Source: Allomyces macrogynus ATCC 38327 | Taxonomy: Eukaryota > Blastocladiomycota > Blastocladiomycetes > Blastocladiales > Blastocladiaceae | Reading direction: 5' to 3' | Assembly (NCBI GenBank): GCA_000151295.1 | Contig: GG745328.1 | Coordinates: forward strand, 860,503 to 924,502 | DNA length: 64,000 nucleotides | Shown here: in pieces, positions 53,951-64,000 of the stretch | Position numbering within the stretch: the stretch's first letter is position 1 | Layout of the letters: the number at the start of each line of letters is the position of its first letter | Program-made: the position numbers and the translations under genes | The notes under the pieces: model-generated | What the model was told of the DNA's origin: nothing | Database searches by the model: none | Seen by the model: only the letters and a program-made list of their open reading frames with translations

Positions 53951-55284
53951 TCAGCACTCGAGTGTCCACAGCTTGGGGTCCTCAGCTGTCGGGTCGACCA
54001 CCTCGTCGAGCCGCGGCAGCAGCGCCGTGTAAAACTCGAGCCCTTCGAGGAACATGGACTCGTCGAGGTACTCGTCGTGGCAGTGGAGCAGGACGGGTGT
54101 GTTGCGCATGGGCGAGATGCCGAGCGCAGGAACACGCGCGCGGCGCACGTACCGCGAGTCGGTCGCAGCCGGGAAGACGGTCGGGTCGAGCGCGACACCC
54201 CGCGCCTTGGCCGTGGCCTGGAGCGCGTGCCACCACGGGTTGTTGTCGAGCGGCGTCACAAAGTTGCACGGCGTGAGCTGGATGAATTCGTACGAGACGC
54301 TGTTTGAAGAGCGGGATCAAAGATCAGTCGCAAATCTAACCAAGCAAGGCGCGCACTTTGCGATCAAGCAACGTACCCTTCCTCGGACGCACACCACGCG
54401 TCGAGCAGCGCGCGGAACTTGGCGAGCGGCATCCTCGGGGAAATGCGGATATCGAACCCCATGTCGAGCTGGTTCGGAATCACATTCCACTGAACTCCGC
54501 CGCTGAGCATGGTCAAGTTGACCGTGGTCACGTCGCCGAGCGAAAAGGGTCGCCCATCAGCGTGCACGCCCGCCTTGAGCTGTGCTTCTTGCTCGTCGCG
54601 GAACGCCAGAAACTTGGCCATAACGCGCTGCAATTTCGGCCCGGGCGTGTTCTCAATAAACTGCGACCCGTGACCCGTCTCGCCCTTAACCGAGACCTTG
54701 ATCCACCACGGCGCGCGTTCGCCGTGGTAGACCTTGTAGGCGTTTTCCGGGTTGCCGAGCCCTTCGTCGAGCACGAGCCCAGCGTTGAGCGCCGTCCACT
54801 CGGGCGTGTGGATAAATTTCTCCATGCCGTCGTGGCCGCCAATTTCCTCGTCGGGCACAAACATGACGTGAATGTCGCGCTTCGGCATGTACCCGCGCTG
54901 CAGCTTGAGCACGCGAATCGCCTCGAGGTACTGGATGCCGACGCACTTCATGTCCTGCGCGCCGCGCGCGTAGATGCGGCCATTGACCTTGTTGGCAGCG
55001 AACGGGTCCTGCGTCCAAAACTCGCGGAAGACGGGCACGACATCAATGTGCGAGTTGAGCACCAGCGACTTGAGCGACTTGCCGTGCGTGCCGCGCCAGG
55101 TCAGGATCACAATCGGCTTGCCGGGCACGACATTGTGCACTTGCGCCTCGAGCCCGAGGTCGCGGCCAAACTCGCGCAGCAGCGCCTCGGCGCCAACGTA
55201 GTCGGGCTCTGGGTGCACGGTCTTGACGCGCAGGTACCTGCGGAAGTTGGTGACGGCAATGTGCTCGGCGGCCGTGTCAGTCAT
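53951..55284 (-). CDS. ACY1: Aminoacylase-1 (M20A metallopeptidase family)
   Basis: Hydrolyses N-acyl-L-amino acids to free amino acids in the cytosol, using a di-zinc site. Exons 55284-54377 and 54299-53951 give 418 residues (human 408). Metal and catalytic landmarks: LVLNSHIDVVPV, YARGAQDMKCVG, FVPDEEIGGHDGM (catalytic Glu) and, near the end, PVLLHCHDEYLDESMFL (last metal-binding His). Dimer and lid features include KGETGHGSQF and NVIPNQLDMGFDIRI. The intron falls between CASEEG and VSYEFIQLTP. Divergent from the V-ATPase subunit H gene, with a C18 tract in its own leader. Confidence 0.96.
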
Positions 55285-55654
55285 GGTGGGTGCTGCAGCT
55301 GGGTCGTTGGTGTCGGGTCGGGGGGGGGGGGGGGGGGAGAGCGCGTTCGGGTGGATCGCCGCTCTGTTGTGCCCAACAAACTGTCGTGCCTAACAAGCTG
55401 TCGTGCGACGATGGAGGCGGGTGGTGGTTGGATGGAGATGGCGTGCTGAAGGCGCCGTGGACTTTGCCGTGAGGAGAGCCAACGGCGACCAGTTTGAGCG
55501 AGACGCGTCGCGTCGGACCGGTGCCAGACCCATCGCAGAACACACGACCGCTCCAACTCACGCGCCTGCCCTTCGACTTCTTCGCAGCCAAACCGCGACA
55601 CCGAGCAATTACCGGCTGCAACCCGTCTTCCCCGCTGCCAATTCCACGCGCATC
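55285..55654. promoter_or_regulatory. Divergent promoter ACY1 / V-ATPase H with G18 tract
   Basis: 370 bp between divergent starts. Contains the G18 run at 55320-55337 and, next to it, a direct repeat (ccaacaaactgtcgtgc then ctaacaagctgtcgtgc, about 55371-55405). Confidence 0.55.
55320..55337 (-). repeat. C18 homopolymer (sense of ACY1) 36 nt upstream of its ATG
   Basis: Eighteen G on the plus strand, that is eighteen C on the ACY1 sense strand. Same length and orientation relative to its gene as the tract at 17056-17073. Confidence 0.95.
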
Positions 55655-57558
55655 ATGGCCGCCTCCGCCGCGCCCGTGTCGCCCGCAGGCCTCTCGGTCA
55701 CGACCTCGGCGCTGCCGGCACTCACGCCCGCTGAACTCGCTGCGACGCCCAGCGCGCCCGTCAGTCTCGCCTTTTCCAGCTTTTTCGATGATCTGACGCG
55801 CCAAGTGCAAGCCAAGCCCGTGCCGTGGGACGGCTACGTGCGCGCGTCCATGATCTCAGCCGCCGACGTGGCCATGATCCAAGCCTACGAGCAGGAATCG
55901 CGTCAGGGCAAGAAGGATTTGTTGGCTGCTCAATCTGATGCTTACGCGGCGCTGCTGCTGCGCCTGCTCGGCGCGCTCGTGCGCGAGGAGACCGTGCAGT
56001 ACCTGCTTGCTTTGGTCGACCAGATTCTCGATGGTGGGTGCCATTCGGGATGCGCTCGAGGGTCACGACACGAGCGCGGATGCTGACGATACTAAGCCTC
56101 ACGAAATGATCAGAAAACGAGGCATTTGCGGTGGCTTTGTTCAAGCAATCCCAGTCCGACCCATCTCTCCCGCTTGCGCCGTTCCTGAAGTATGGTTTTC
56201 GCGGCTCTGCTCTGCGCGATCTGCTCGTCACGATGCTGACGAAACGCGTCAATCTAGGCTCTTACAAAAGGACGAGGTGTATGCAGCGCTCGCCGTCAGC
56301 AAAATCATCTCGTTCCTGCTCTGGTATGGCTCGATCGCTCATTTTGCTCTCCCCGGAATGATGCTCATTGCCATCCCCGAGAGCAGCACCTCACCACGCC
56401 CCGTCGAGCCCAACGTCGCGACCGACATTTTCGACCACCTTGTCAAGCTCCTCTCGCACAAGAACGCCAACATTGTCGACTTTGCCGTGCAAATCGCGCA
56501 GAGCCTGCTCAGCAAGGTCGACTTGCGCGTGCCGTTCTTCGATTTCCAGGGGGGCAAGCTCGTGTCGAGGTGTGCTCTTGTCGTCTTTCCTTCCGCCAGA
56601 ATCGACCCCTCATCTTACTCGCCGCTTTCCTAGCTTGATCAACGTGCTCATGACGCAAACGAGCCCACAGACGCAGTACCAGGTCCTGTTTTGCCTGTGG
56701 AACCTGTCGTTTGAGCCCGACGTGGCCAAGGAGATTCAAAATCAGTTCAACATCATTCCGACGCTCGTCGACGTGGCCAAGGGCGCCAACAAGGAAAAAG
56801 TTATTCGCATGGTGCTCGCGTTCTTCCGTGTACATTTCTTTTTTCTCCCCGCTTGCACTCCCAACCGCCTAAATCTGACCGCCCACCACCACAGAACCTG
56901 ATCCACCACGCGCCTTACGAGAACACGGTCCCGATGATCGGCAGCAAGCTGTTGCCGTTCCTCGACGTTCTGCGGCAGCGCAAGTTGCAGGACACGGATT
57001 TGGTCGACGACGTCGACGCGTTGCAGCAGCACTTGCGCGAGGCGCTGCAGCGGCTGTCAACGTTTGACGAGTACTCGGGCGAAGTGCGGTCGGGGAAACT
57101 CGAGTGGTCGCCCGCGCACGAGTCGGAGAATTTCTGGAAACAGAATGCCAACAAGTTGGCCGAACACGACTCGGAATTGGCGCGGATCTTGGCGCGGCAG
57201 CTCATGACGGCCACGGACCCGACGGTGCTGGCCGTTGCCGCGCACGATTTGGGCCAGTTTGTTAAGTATTACCCGGCGGGGAAGAAGTACGTGGTTGACT
57301 CCGAGAATCGAGTGGGGTGAGGTGGGACTCGGTGGTTGACCGAGTATGTATGCTCGTGTGCGTAGGTTGCTGCAAGAAGTGGGCGCCAAGCACCGACTCA
57401 TGGAGATGATGAACCACGAGAACGCCGAGGTGCGGTACCATGCGCTCGTCGCGGTCCAGAAGCTCATGTCGCAGAGCTGGTGCGTTTCCTTCGCACTTTG
57501 TTGAAGCGTTACTTTGCTCGGAACTCACGTTCATTTTCCGTGCTCTAGGGACTTGTGA
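55655..57558 (+). CDS. VMA13: V-type proton ATPase subunit H
   Basis: Regulatory subunit of the V1 sector of the vacuolar proton pump, made of armadillo-like helices. Exons 55655-56033, 56114-56189, 56258-56323, 56384-56569, 56634-56829, 56895-57286, 57366-57479 and 57549-57558 give 472 residues (yeast Vma13 is 478). Landmarks: RASMISAADVAMIQAYEQES, DEVYAALAVSKIISFLL, QTQYQVLFCLWNLSFEPDVA, ENFWKQNANKLAEHDSELAR, AAHDLGQFVKYYPAGKK and HRLMEMMNHENAEVRYHALV. The 60-nt intron 56324-56383 is stop-free and could be read through; it is accepted because the spliced text matches the family better. The last exon encodes only the final residues (W)DL. Confidence 0.93.
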
Positions 57559-57801
57559 CCAAGCGACGAGCGATCGTGATCGGAGAGGTGGTTGCGCTGG
57601 CGTCGAGAATGCTTCTGTTATCCATTCATTTCCCTTGCGCTTTGGACAAGGCCATTTTGTCACTCGCTACATAACTGGTGCGTGATATTTGCCAGAAATA
57701 GGGCGCCGCCGGTTGAGTCTCCACCCCCTCCTCCTTTCAGCGCGTCGACAACCCGTACGTCGCGCCCTCCTCCCACAGTCCCCCCAAACCGAACCAAGTC
57801 G

Positions 57802-58647
57802 TCACGCCCCGCCCTCCCCTGGTACCGCGGCCGTCAAGAGAAACGCCCAGTACGCGTCGAGTGCCGCGACCAGGCCGTCAAACACGGCCACGTTCCCGAG
57901 CGGGTTGGCCATCAGATCCTGCGCGCTCGCGGCCGTTTCGAGCACGCCCACGAACCAGTCGGCCACGTCGACCGCGGCCACCTGGGTCGGGACCCCCGAC
58001 GGCGGCACGAGACCGTGCACGCCAATGTACTTTGGCCCGTCCTTGGCGTCGAGGTATGTGCCGATGATCGCCGAGGCCCCGTCCATGGCGCGTTCGGCTG
58101 CGGTGTGTTCGTCGTCGCCGCACCTACAGGCACGGCCGCAACACGCGTCAGTGCCGCTGGCGCACACGAGTTGGTTGCGTGCCATGAGAAGAACAACGTA
58201 CTTTTTCCCGTTCACAAACACGTTGCGCCGTTTCTGCACGGCCTCAACAAACGCGACGACGTGCGCTACGACCATCCCATCCGGCAGCGTTCCCGCCGTC
58301 TTGGCCCACGTCTTGACCGCGGTAATCCCCTGCGCGTCGTCGGTCGCAAACAGCGCCGACAGCGACTTGGTGCCAGACAGCGGGTACGCGAGCGTGCGCG
58401 CCACGGCACGGATCGCGTCCAAGTCGACGGCGTGCAACGGGTCGCCCATACTCCCGGTCGCGCTCCCCTGGTCGGGCACGGTGGGGGGCGCCGTTGTCGA
58501 GCCGCCCGCGGCAATGGATCCTCGTCGTGGCGCTGCGGCGCCGGCAGATGGGGAGGTTGGTGAGGAGAAGGACGTGGGCACGGACGCGCTGCGTGTCGCG
58601 GACGCGGACGCGGCGGGTTTGGCCTCCTTGGTCTGGATGCAGCCCAT
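57802..58647 (-). CDS. Putative N-myristoylated protein, unknown function
   Basis: Single-exon frame of 281 residues. It begins MGCIQTKEAK: Gly2 for N-myristoylation, with Cys3 available for palmitoylation, so membrane attachment is likely. Residues 10-65 are Ala/Ser/Pro-rich linker. The rest is an Ala/Val-rich, probably helical globular domain with VVAHVVAFVEAVQKRRNVFV, a Cys cluster CASGTDACCGRACRCG and AAVDVADWFVGVLETAASAQ. No family recognised. Convergent with VMA13 (243 bp). The frame is long and codon use is like its neighbours, but expression is unproven. Confidence 0.6.
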   Translation of the reverse strand: MGCIQTKEAKPAASASATRSASVPTSFSSPTSPSAGAAAPRRGSIAAGGSTTAPPTVPDQGSATGSMGDPLHAVDLDAIRAVARTLAYPLSGTKSLSALFATDDAQGITAVKTWAKTAGTLPDGMVVAHVVAFVEAVQKRRNVFVNGKKYVVLLMARNQLVCASGTDACCGRACRCGDDEHTAAERAMDGASAIIGTYLDAKDGPKYIGVHGLVPPSGVPTQVAAVDVADWFVGVLETAASAQDLMANPLGNVAVFDGLVAALDAYWAFLLTAAVPGEGGA

Positions 58648-59343
58648 GGTGGGGAGGGAGAAGGGCTCTACCGGGTGCGGTACTTGGACTAGGGGTCGGT
58701 CGAGGGCTCTATGACGATGGACGCGTCAGGCCTGGCCGGATCCGTGTGGAGGGCGGGGGACGGCCACTGGTTTTCCACGACCGACCTTGGAGCATGGAGT
58801 GGCTGACGCTGCCGGAAGTGATCAGATCTCGGGCAGGGACGGCGTCTGGTTGTTCCCTTGGAAAGAGTCGGGCGAGCAGCACCAAGCTCGGCGAGCTGCG
58901 GAGTCCTTGGAGGAAGCCCGTCGTGTCGTTCAATCGGTCCTGGGCGACCGTTCGAGGCGGACGAAAAAGACGAGATGGCGCGCGCTTGTTTTGGGCGATT
59001 TTGCAGCAAGTGGAGAGGGCGAGGAATGGGTCAATCGGGGGGAGGTCCACGGGGCCGGAGAACAAATTGACCACAGCCGGGATGCTGTCGCTACAGCCGA
59101 AAGAGCGAACGACCGCGAACGACGCGACCTGAGAAGGGCAATTTTCGCTTTGATCAAGAGCACGTGCGATTGACTTGGTCTTACCGAGCCGTGTTTGCAT
59201 TTGATCACAATCGTGCTTTGCCAACGTCCTCGCCGTCGATCCCCTCCAAGGCCTAGCAGTTCTTGGTGCACGAGTGCTGCAGCATTCTCCCGCAGGGAAC
59301 CGAGTGCGCCCTCTGCGCTCACGTCGAGCCGGCACCTTCCACC
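58648..59343. promoter_or_regulatory. Divergent region between myristoylated protein and NDUFAF5
   Basis: About 700 bp; no supported coding sequence or RNA gene. Should hold promoters for both flanking genes. Confidence 0.4.
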
Positions 59344-60686
59344 ATGTTTGCCAACACTGTGGCCGCCCTGGCCCGCCGTGTCGCGATCCGCACGCTGGCA
59401 CCATCCGCCACGCTCACGACGGGGGCACCTATCGTCTTTGACCGGCACGCCAAGAAGCTACAGCGCGACCGTGCCGCCAAGCACCCGAATGCGCGCCTGA
59501 CCGATTACCTGAAGGACGAGGTCGCGCATCGCATCGTCGAGCGCATTCTGGTCCGTGGTTTCGAGCCTGTCGCGGCGAGGCCAAGTCAGAAAACTGACCT
59601 TGACGCCATGATGCGTGCGCTCTGGGTCCTGATCACCAGGATGTCAAGGACCGGTACCCGACGATTGTCGACATTGGCGCTGGCGCTGGCCATCTCGTCA
59701 AGCACCTCGACCAGGACATTACCAACAAGGTCATCATGTGCGACGCGTCGCGTACGTGCTTCTCCTCCCCATCCGGCTTTCCTTTGCTGACGGTGGAGGC
59801 GCGTGATGTCCAGGCGACCTGCTTTACCGTGACGCCGACCTCGACGGCGAGCGGGAGGTTGAGATCGAGAGGCGCGTGATGGACGAAGAGACGGAACTCC
59901 TGGCCACGTTCCCGGAAAACAGCGTCGACATGATCATCTCCAACATGTCGATGCACTGGGTCAACGACTTGCCGGGTGCGTCACTCCCCCGCTTGTTCTT
60001 GCGACTTGCATCCGCTCTAAACTGGCGTGATTCTCCTAGGCGTGCTGATCCAGGCGCGCAAGTGCCTCAAGCCCGACCGCGTCTTTATTGGGGCCATGAT
60101 TGGTGGAGAATCACTGTTTGAGCTACGCACGAGCCTGCAGCTTGCCGAGCTCGAGCGCGAGGGCGGGTTGTCGCCGCGTGTCAGCCCGATGACGGTCAGT
60201 GCCGACATGGGCAGTTTGCTTGGACGCGCAGGATTCGCGCTCACGACGGGTACGTTCCGCCTACTGACCGTGCTTTGATTGCAATGATCTAATTTGGACT
60301 CCCACTTCAACCATTGCAGTGGACGTGGACGAGATCGTCGTCGACTACCCCACTATGTTCGAGCTCATCGACGACCTTCACGCCATGGGCGAGTCGAACG
60401 CCGTCTTGCAGCGGTACGCGCATTTCGTGTCACGGGTGGGTGCCATCGTTCACGGGTTACAAAGCTGACGTATCAAATTCGCGCGCCTAGCCGCCCGTTC
60501 CTCCACCGCGACACTCTACTTGCTGCGTCGTCCATTTACCAGCAGTTGCATGGCAACCCGGACGGAACCGTACCCGCCACGTTTCAGATCATTTACCTGA
60601 TCGGGTGGAAGCCGTCGCCGTCGCAACCCGCGCCGCTTGAACGCGGGTCCGCCAAGATGAGTTTGAAGAAGGCGCTCGAGGAGTAA
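59344..60686 (+). CDS. NDUFAF5: NDUFAF5, mitochondrial complex I assembly methyltransferase-like hydroxylase
   Basis: Matrix SAM-binding protein that hydroxylates an arginine of NDUFS7 during early complex I assembly. Exons 59344-59550, 59640-59751, 59814-59975, 60040-60249, 60320-60413 and 60491-60686 give 326 residues (human 345). Starts with an Arg-rich presequence ([20 protein letters not shown]), then [14 protein letters not shown] and [16 protein letters not shown]. The SAM-binding motif I is [16 protein letters not shown]. Further landmarks: [50 protein letters not shown] and [14 protein letters not shown]. Convergent with the SNAPC1-like gene (81 bp). Confidence 0.94.
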
Positions 60687-60767
60687 AGAGCGCGGAGCCG
60701 CATCAGCAACAACAGTATTAGTACAAAATGAATTCATGTTTCGATTTTGAACCACCCGACCTTGCGC

Positions 60768-62411
60768 TCAGCCCAGCTCATTCTCGTCCATCAAATACGC
60801 GTTGGCCCATACCGTGTCCGCTCCACTGGGAAGCGCCGCTTGCGATTCCGTACGACGGTCGGCAACAGGCTCGTCCAGAATCGCAAACAGATCCGCAACC
60901 GCCTCCGGTTGTGACGACGCACGCGCGAATGGGAGCATGGGTGACAAGGAGCCACTCTGCGGCATCGGCGTCGCACCGCGGGACCAGCTCGACGTTGGCA
61001 GGGGGTCAAGCGCAAACTGTGGAGCTTCATCGGCCGAGTCGAGCACCGGGAACTCGGGCCACCCCGCACCTTCTGGGTTGAAGTGTGCGAGCAAGTTCTC
61101 AAACGAGAGCACATCGTCTGCGGCCAAGTCAGCCAGTACGGATTCGCCGGGGACGGCGGGTTCGAGCATGATCCCAGGTCCTCGCGCGCGGATCGAGGCT
61201 TCACGGTCCTCGGTCGACACATCCGCGTCTTGTCCTTGCTGTGCCCCACCGCCGCGGCCTTCGCCCGTCTCGCTCCGTTGTGACTGCCGAGGCTTCCTGC
61301 GAACGTTGAGCTTCCTCGACAATGCCGCCGTGCGCTGCTGCTCAAACTCGGCCAGTAGCTGGATCACGGCATCGGTACCCAACGCACGCTGCGGCAACTC
61401 TGGTACCGCGTCCCGAATCGCCGCATACTGATCGCCACGGTCCTTTGCGCGAGCAAGCAGCCCTTGATCCACGACATGCGCGCCACGCAACGACCACGCA
61501 GCCGACACGAGAGCCCGCCCGTACTTGGTCGCATCAATCGGAGCAGCCGCAGCAGCGGCACGCAACGCCGCCGGGTCGGCAACGACGGGTTGCAAGAGCC
61601 GTGTCCACCCGTCGCCCGCGACGCCAACACACCACCGGTTCTCGAGCGGGTGCGTGGGCACCGTCGTGTGCCACGACAAACCGGACCCGCCCTCCCACGC
61701 CGAGGGAGCCAGGCAATGATGTTTGGTGAGCTGGTGGAGCAAGTAGGCCGCGTCGCACCCGGGCAAGTTAAACTGGGCCGTCGACTTCCACGGCACGGGC
61801 ATGTCTCCGGCCCATCGCACCAGGACCTTGAGGTGCGCGGCCATGTCGTGCAGGACGCGCGCAGCATGCAAGACAGTTGCGAGCCGTGCCACGGCAATCG
61901 GGTACGGCGAAAAATGTGCCCACGGTGGCGTCGTTTTCCAGAGCGTGAACAGCGCGTAGACGATAAAACAGGTCGCGAGCGCATGCCCACGCGCGGGGAG
62001 AGCAAGACGCGGACGGCCCGGAATATCCAAGTACTCCACGCTGTCCCCAGAAGGAGTAGGTTCGTCTAGTATCAGCGCGGCAATCGCGTGCAGAAAATCG
62101 TCCCTCCCAGCACGCGGCGGTGGGGCCGCGAGGTGGACGAGCGAAAAGTGGGTCGCGCGCCAAGTCTTGAGAAAGCAGGCATAGCTCAAATCGGTTGCGT
62201 CGCGCACGTAGCGATCGCGCAGGAGCTTCACGTCATGCGCCAGTGCATTGACAGCGATCTTGACTTGACCACATGCGATCCATCGGCGCGCACGGAAGCG
62301 AGCGAGCTGCGTCGCATGCGCGAGTGGCGGGACGGGCGGGACATGGCCGGGGAAGCCCGGTGGTGGATTGGCAGCCGGTTGTTGGTGTTGGTCGTGTTGC
62401 AACGTGTCCAT
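60768..62411 (-). CDS. SNAPC1-like (snRNA-activating complex subunit) protein
   Basis: Single-exon frame of 547 residues. The first roughly 270 residues resemble the SNAP43/SNAPC1 domain: an N-terminal helix with LSYACFLKTWRATHFSLVH (compare FxxFxxLWrxxkFSxiy), then ATCFIVYALFTLWKTTPPWA (compare the LYxLYxxYxTQP block), a hydrophobic helix with Ala/Val/Leu, and CDAAYLLHQLTKHHCLAPSAW (compare the DAxyxxxkL..AF block). The rest is a basic linker (RKLNVRRKPRQSQR) and an acidic, Ser/Pro-rich tail that may be an activation segment. In animals this subunit helps recruit polymerase II and III to snRNA promoters. The match is by pattern only and distant, so the call is tentative. Start ATG 62411. Confidence 0.5.
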   Translation of the reverse strand: MDTLQHDQHQQPAANPPPGFPGHVPPVPPLAHATQLARFRARRWIACGQVKIAVNALAHDVKLLRDRYVRDATDLSYACFLKTWRATHFSLVHLAAPPPRAGRDDFLHAIAALILDEPTPSGDSVEYLDIPGRPRLALPARGHALATCFIVYALFTLWKTTPPWAHFSPYPIAVARLATVLHAARVLHDMAAHLKVLVRWAGDMPVPWKSTAQFNLPGCDAAYLLHQLTKHHCLAPSAWEGGSGLSWHTTVPTHPLENRWCVGVAGDGWTRLLQPVVADPAALRAAAAAAPIDATKYGRALVSAAWSLRGAHVVDQGLLARAKDRGDQYAAIRDAVPELPQRALGTDAVIQLLAEFEQQRTAALSRKLNVRRKPRQSQRSETGEGRGGGAQQGQDADVSTEDREASIRARGPGIMLEPAVPGESVLADLAADDVLSFENLLAHFNPEGAGWPEFPVLDSADEAPQFALDPLPTSSWSRGATPMPQSGSLSPMLPFARASSQPEAVADLFAILDEPVADRRTESQAALPSGADTVWANAYLMDENELG

Positions 62412-62659
62412 GATGGCGATTGATTGCAGGAACTGGCGGCGCGGCTTGGTACTTGATGCTTGATGCGGTTTGGCTTTCGTGACACTGGCCGGTTAATAGA
62501 TGTTGGTGACTTTCTCTGATTCACACACATCATGCTGCAACCAGCTACACATCGAATCGAAGCTCTCACGCTGGAATGCTCCTTGTCCAGCTCCGACGGC
62601 CCTCGCCCATCGTCACTTCTTGTCCTTGAACAATAACGGCGCACGCGAACACTCAGCAA

Positions 62660-64000
62660 TGAGCAGGCCGACCCAAAATCATTACGACAACACAATGTCA
62701 TCCACCTCGCCAGACCTGCAACATCCCGACGATCGCGCACATGTCACCCTCATGGTTTGCATTGGCTCTCGATGTCGCAATTCGGCGCTGCACCAACGTT
62801 CGCGCGTATTATTTGCACCCGAGCAAGCCGGGCGATCGCCTCGTCATCTCGCCAAGCGGTTCACCTCTTGGTCATGTCGCCGTGGACACATTGGCAGATC
62901 CTCCGCGTGCAGACCTCAATCTTGGAGCTGAGCTGGACGCCAGGGACGCATACTGGATCACGTCCATGTCCGTGCCGTACACGTCCCTGCAGAGTACCAT
63001 AACCATGCAGCGTCATCGTCCCTCGAGGACACTGCCACATGTCTGCCACCAGACCTCGAATGCTTTTGTTTGATCCCAGATCGCCATGATATGGACATGT
63101 GGGCCGCCATGGTTGCCGAGATCCCACACGACTTGCAGCACCTCAACGTCGTCTTACCATATGGGATTGCCGCTTCGTTTCGTGACGATGTGGTCATTCC
63201 CGCTCTTGGCTCGTGCATCTCAAGAAGATTTGCGTCAATGTGAGCTATGATACCGGCTCTGACTGGGCGATGCTCCTAGAGGCGGTTGCAGTACATCCAA
63301 CACTGCGGTCGCTCTCTTTGATAGTCAAGAAACTGGTCGATTTTGTCACACTGACCGCTTCCGCCATTTCCTATTCTCGAGCATCAAAATTGGGTTTGTG
63401 CACCGCGCGAAATGCCTCGGTTCCTCGCTCTAATTGACGCGTCTCGGCTGACGCGGCTTTTACTTACTGTTGACCAAATGGACAGTTATTCTCAACATTG
63501 TGGGGCGCAATTACTATTCAGCACGACTTGACCGCCAATATGCTGTCGTTTGATGCCGCGTACTTACCGCCATTTCTCACTTCCTTGAGCATCAAGGCCA
63601 ATTCGTCCCCAGAGGACCAGGAAACTGGATTGTGCTGTTGGGCAAGATCTCTGCATCACTGCATTATTTCTCCTTGTTGTTGCTGAGTATGACGCCCGAG
63701 ATTGACCAGAGTCTCCTGCACGTCATTAGAACTAGGGGGCAGCTCTGCTCTTTTCAATTCCAAGAGCAGTACTTGGCCAATCGGGCTCGAGATTGGTGGT
63801 GGGAACTGTTGACGATTCTGCCGCGTCAAGAGTAGCGCTCAATCGTGTTTGAAGCTGCGACCCACTGGACTCAATTCCCCATCACGGCGCCATTGCAGCC
63901 GTTTCCGATTCTCAGTGAATTTGTGGTTCCATGCTCTGCACGACGTGGCCAACCTGTTGGCTGGCATGGAAGCGCCACGGCTGACCCGGCTTGCACTCAA
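62660..64000 (+). pseudogene. Second decayed LRR-like gene, runs off the window
   Basis: Protein-like fragments follow one another in different frames: FALALDVAIRRCTNVRAYYL and VDTLADPPRADLNLGAELDA (62741-63070), LPPDLECFCLIPDRHDMDMW and EIPHDLQHLNVVLPYGIAAS (63030-63210), VHPTLRSLSLIVKKLVDF (63290-63350), LPPFLTSLSIKANSS (63565-63610), HYFSLLLLSMTPEIDQSLL (63660-63720). The spacing and the P-x-L-x-x-L-x-L pattern recall the broken LRR-like gene at 38.8-40.5 kb. At least three frame changes and an in-frame TAG (63833) before the window end argue against a simple intact gene, although unrecognised introns may explain some. Confidence 0.45.

Noticed and set aside
1..64000. CRISPR arrays, operons, bacterial promoters
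   Set aside because: The DNA is intron-bearing nuclear eukaryotic sequence; no spaced direct repeats of that type were seen.

Overview
The window is GC-rich, gene-dense nuclear DNA of a eukaryote. Nearly every gene has short introns (about 60-85 nt), usually with GTRCG- or GTRAG-like donors and a YAG acceptor. Three genes indicate a flagellated cell: a KIF6-type kinesin-9, the dynein-arm preassembly factor kintoun, and a remnant of epsilon-tubulin. FYV7, a BRO1 protein and a fungal-looking amino-acid permease suggest an early-diverging zoosporic fungus. Base composition and intron style would fit Blastocladiomycota (Allomyces/Catenaria-like), but that placement is inferred, not shown. An NDUFAF5 homologue implies mitochondrial complex I.

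Layout. 1-2.7 kb (-): kinesin-9, 3' end outside the window. 3.2-9.7 kb (+): TPR/Mlp nuclear-basket coiled coil. 10.3-11.2 kb (+): truncated epsilon-tubulin. 11.5-16.3 kb (-): mitochondrial-type NDK, an unknown multi-pass membrane protein, and an RS-domain PUF60 splicing factor. 17.1-19.4 kb (+): CAMK-like kinase. 19.7-20.3 kb (-): FYV7. 20.5-26.7 kb (+): very large mitochondrial repeat/PPR-like protein. 27.6-29.2 kb (+): disordered RVxF protein. 29.9-31.5 kb (-): adenylosuccinate lyase with two frameshifts. 33.5-35.3 kb (+): LAT-type permease. 36.1-40.5 kb: a lower-GC, decayed stretch with gene fragments, a 1-kb transposon-like element with 150-bp terminal inverted repeats, and a broken LRR-like gene. 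40.6-44.8 kb (-): BRO1 protein. 45.1-45.9 kb (+): HDDC2. 45.9-47.9 kb (-): RIC8. 48.2-50.4 kb (+): kaptin. 50.5-53.1 kb (-): kintoun and ribosomal protein eL31. 54.0-55.3 kb (-): aminoacylase-1. 55.7-57.6 kb (+): V-ATPase subunit H. 57.8-58.6 kb (-): a putatively myristoylated protein. 59.3-60.7 kb (+): NDUFAF5. 60.8-62.4 kb (-): SNAPC1-like. 62.5-64 kb (+): a second decayed LRR-like gene.

Most genes are unrelated housekeeping functions, arranged in divergent or tightly convergent pairs (gaps of 37-250 bp), not an operon-like system. The least explained items are the repeat/PPR-like protein, the collapsed epsilon-tubulin, the inverted-repeat element in the decayed region, and the kaptin homologue. 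Exon coordinates were derived by hand from splice signals, reading phase and family alignment. Summed coding lengths were checked to be divisible by three wherever a full model is given.
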